A stretch of DNA of 64,000 nt. Origin: Asterella californica. Its lineage: Eukaryota > Streptophyta > Marchantiopsida > Marchantiales > Aytoniaceae. The stretch spans positions 10,300,501-10,364,500 of the forward strand of contig JAYKYS010000008.1 of the NCBI GenBank assembly GCA_036924285.1, read 5' to 3'. The notes beneath the pieces are model-generated. The model did no database searches, was not told the origin of the DNA, and saw only the letters and a list, made by a program, of their open reading frames with translations. The position numbers and the translations under genes are program-made. Positions 63,897 through 64,000 of the stretch are shown in pieces; the first letter of the stretch is position 1, and every line of letters starts with the position of its first letter.

Positions 63897-64000
63897 GATC
63901 ACCATCATTCATCTTCTGCTGCTGTCAGTGGTTTTTCCGATCGGGTATGCCAGCGTTGTTTCCCCAAGTTTGCTTAGCACAGCACAGCATTGTGATCACT
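63897..64000 (+). other. 3' UTR of enolase (partial)
   Basis: 104 bases after the TGA. No poly(A) tract or clear AATAAA signal is seen before the window ends. Confidence 0.5.

Noticed and set aside
63426..63908. Minus-strand frames of 119-160 codons at the enolase 3' half
   Set aside because: By-products of the enolase reading frame.

Overview
The window looks like nuclear DNA of a land plant. The one intact cellular gene, at the right edge (62559-63896 +), encodes an enolase with the plant-type EWGWC insertion, and a lone exon at 6676-6792 is plant UBP3/UBP4-like. There are no operons and no prokaryotic gene organisation. The intronless enolase and the retroelement types make me lean towards a non-seed plant (moss, liverwort or lycophyte), but that is inference. 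About two thirds of the window is transposon, most of it nested Ty3/gypsy LTR retrotransposons.

Layout. 1-8450 is mostly anonymous, with an ankyrin-like remnant, an unidentified 122-codon frame, a bacterial-terminator-like hairpin and a broken ubiquitin-protease exon. 8458-10960 is the 5' LTR and gag remnant of element F (minus strand). 10961-18340 is decayed and AT-rich, with a dead PIF/Harbinger transposase and a SINE-like sequence. 19011-48085 is one old gypsy element, C, cut into pieces by later insertions. Its gag is split by solo LTR D1 and then tandemly duplicated. Its protease is split by solo LTR G, which itself holds full-length element A (24217-32931). Its reverse transcriptase is split by full-length element B (37408-47512), which is itself split by solo LTR D2. 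48086-58310 is a truncated F LTR carrying the young full-length element E (48486-57424, minus strand). A plus-strand solo LTR D3 (59209-60580) and about 2 kb of other sequence lead to the enolase promoter and gene.

Biology of the elements. C encodes a C5 cytosine DNA methyltransferase domain between protease and reverse transcriptase, with the key motifs still readable. A and B are sister copies with a tRNA-Glu primer site, a 56-codon leader ORF, two further conserved ORFs upstream of gag (one a CCHC zinc-knuckle protein), and a fused gag-pol. E has LTRs that differ at about two positions. Its gag-protease and pol are in different frames and joined by a textbook -1 frameshift signal: slippery heptamer, 7-nt spacer, 8-bp stem-loop.

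All elements whose ends read TGTCG...GACA (D1, D2, D3, E, G, and the one visible end of F) sit in 4-bp target duplications of the form NCGN. The A/B family sits in GTTC and GTAC. Insertion order can be read directly: C first, then G and B into C, A into G, D2 into B, and E into the F LTR. LTR divergence makes E youngest, then A (about 1%), then B (about 2.4%).

Limits: all homology calls are by eye from recognised motifs. No database or alignment was run, and identities were counted by hand.
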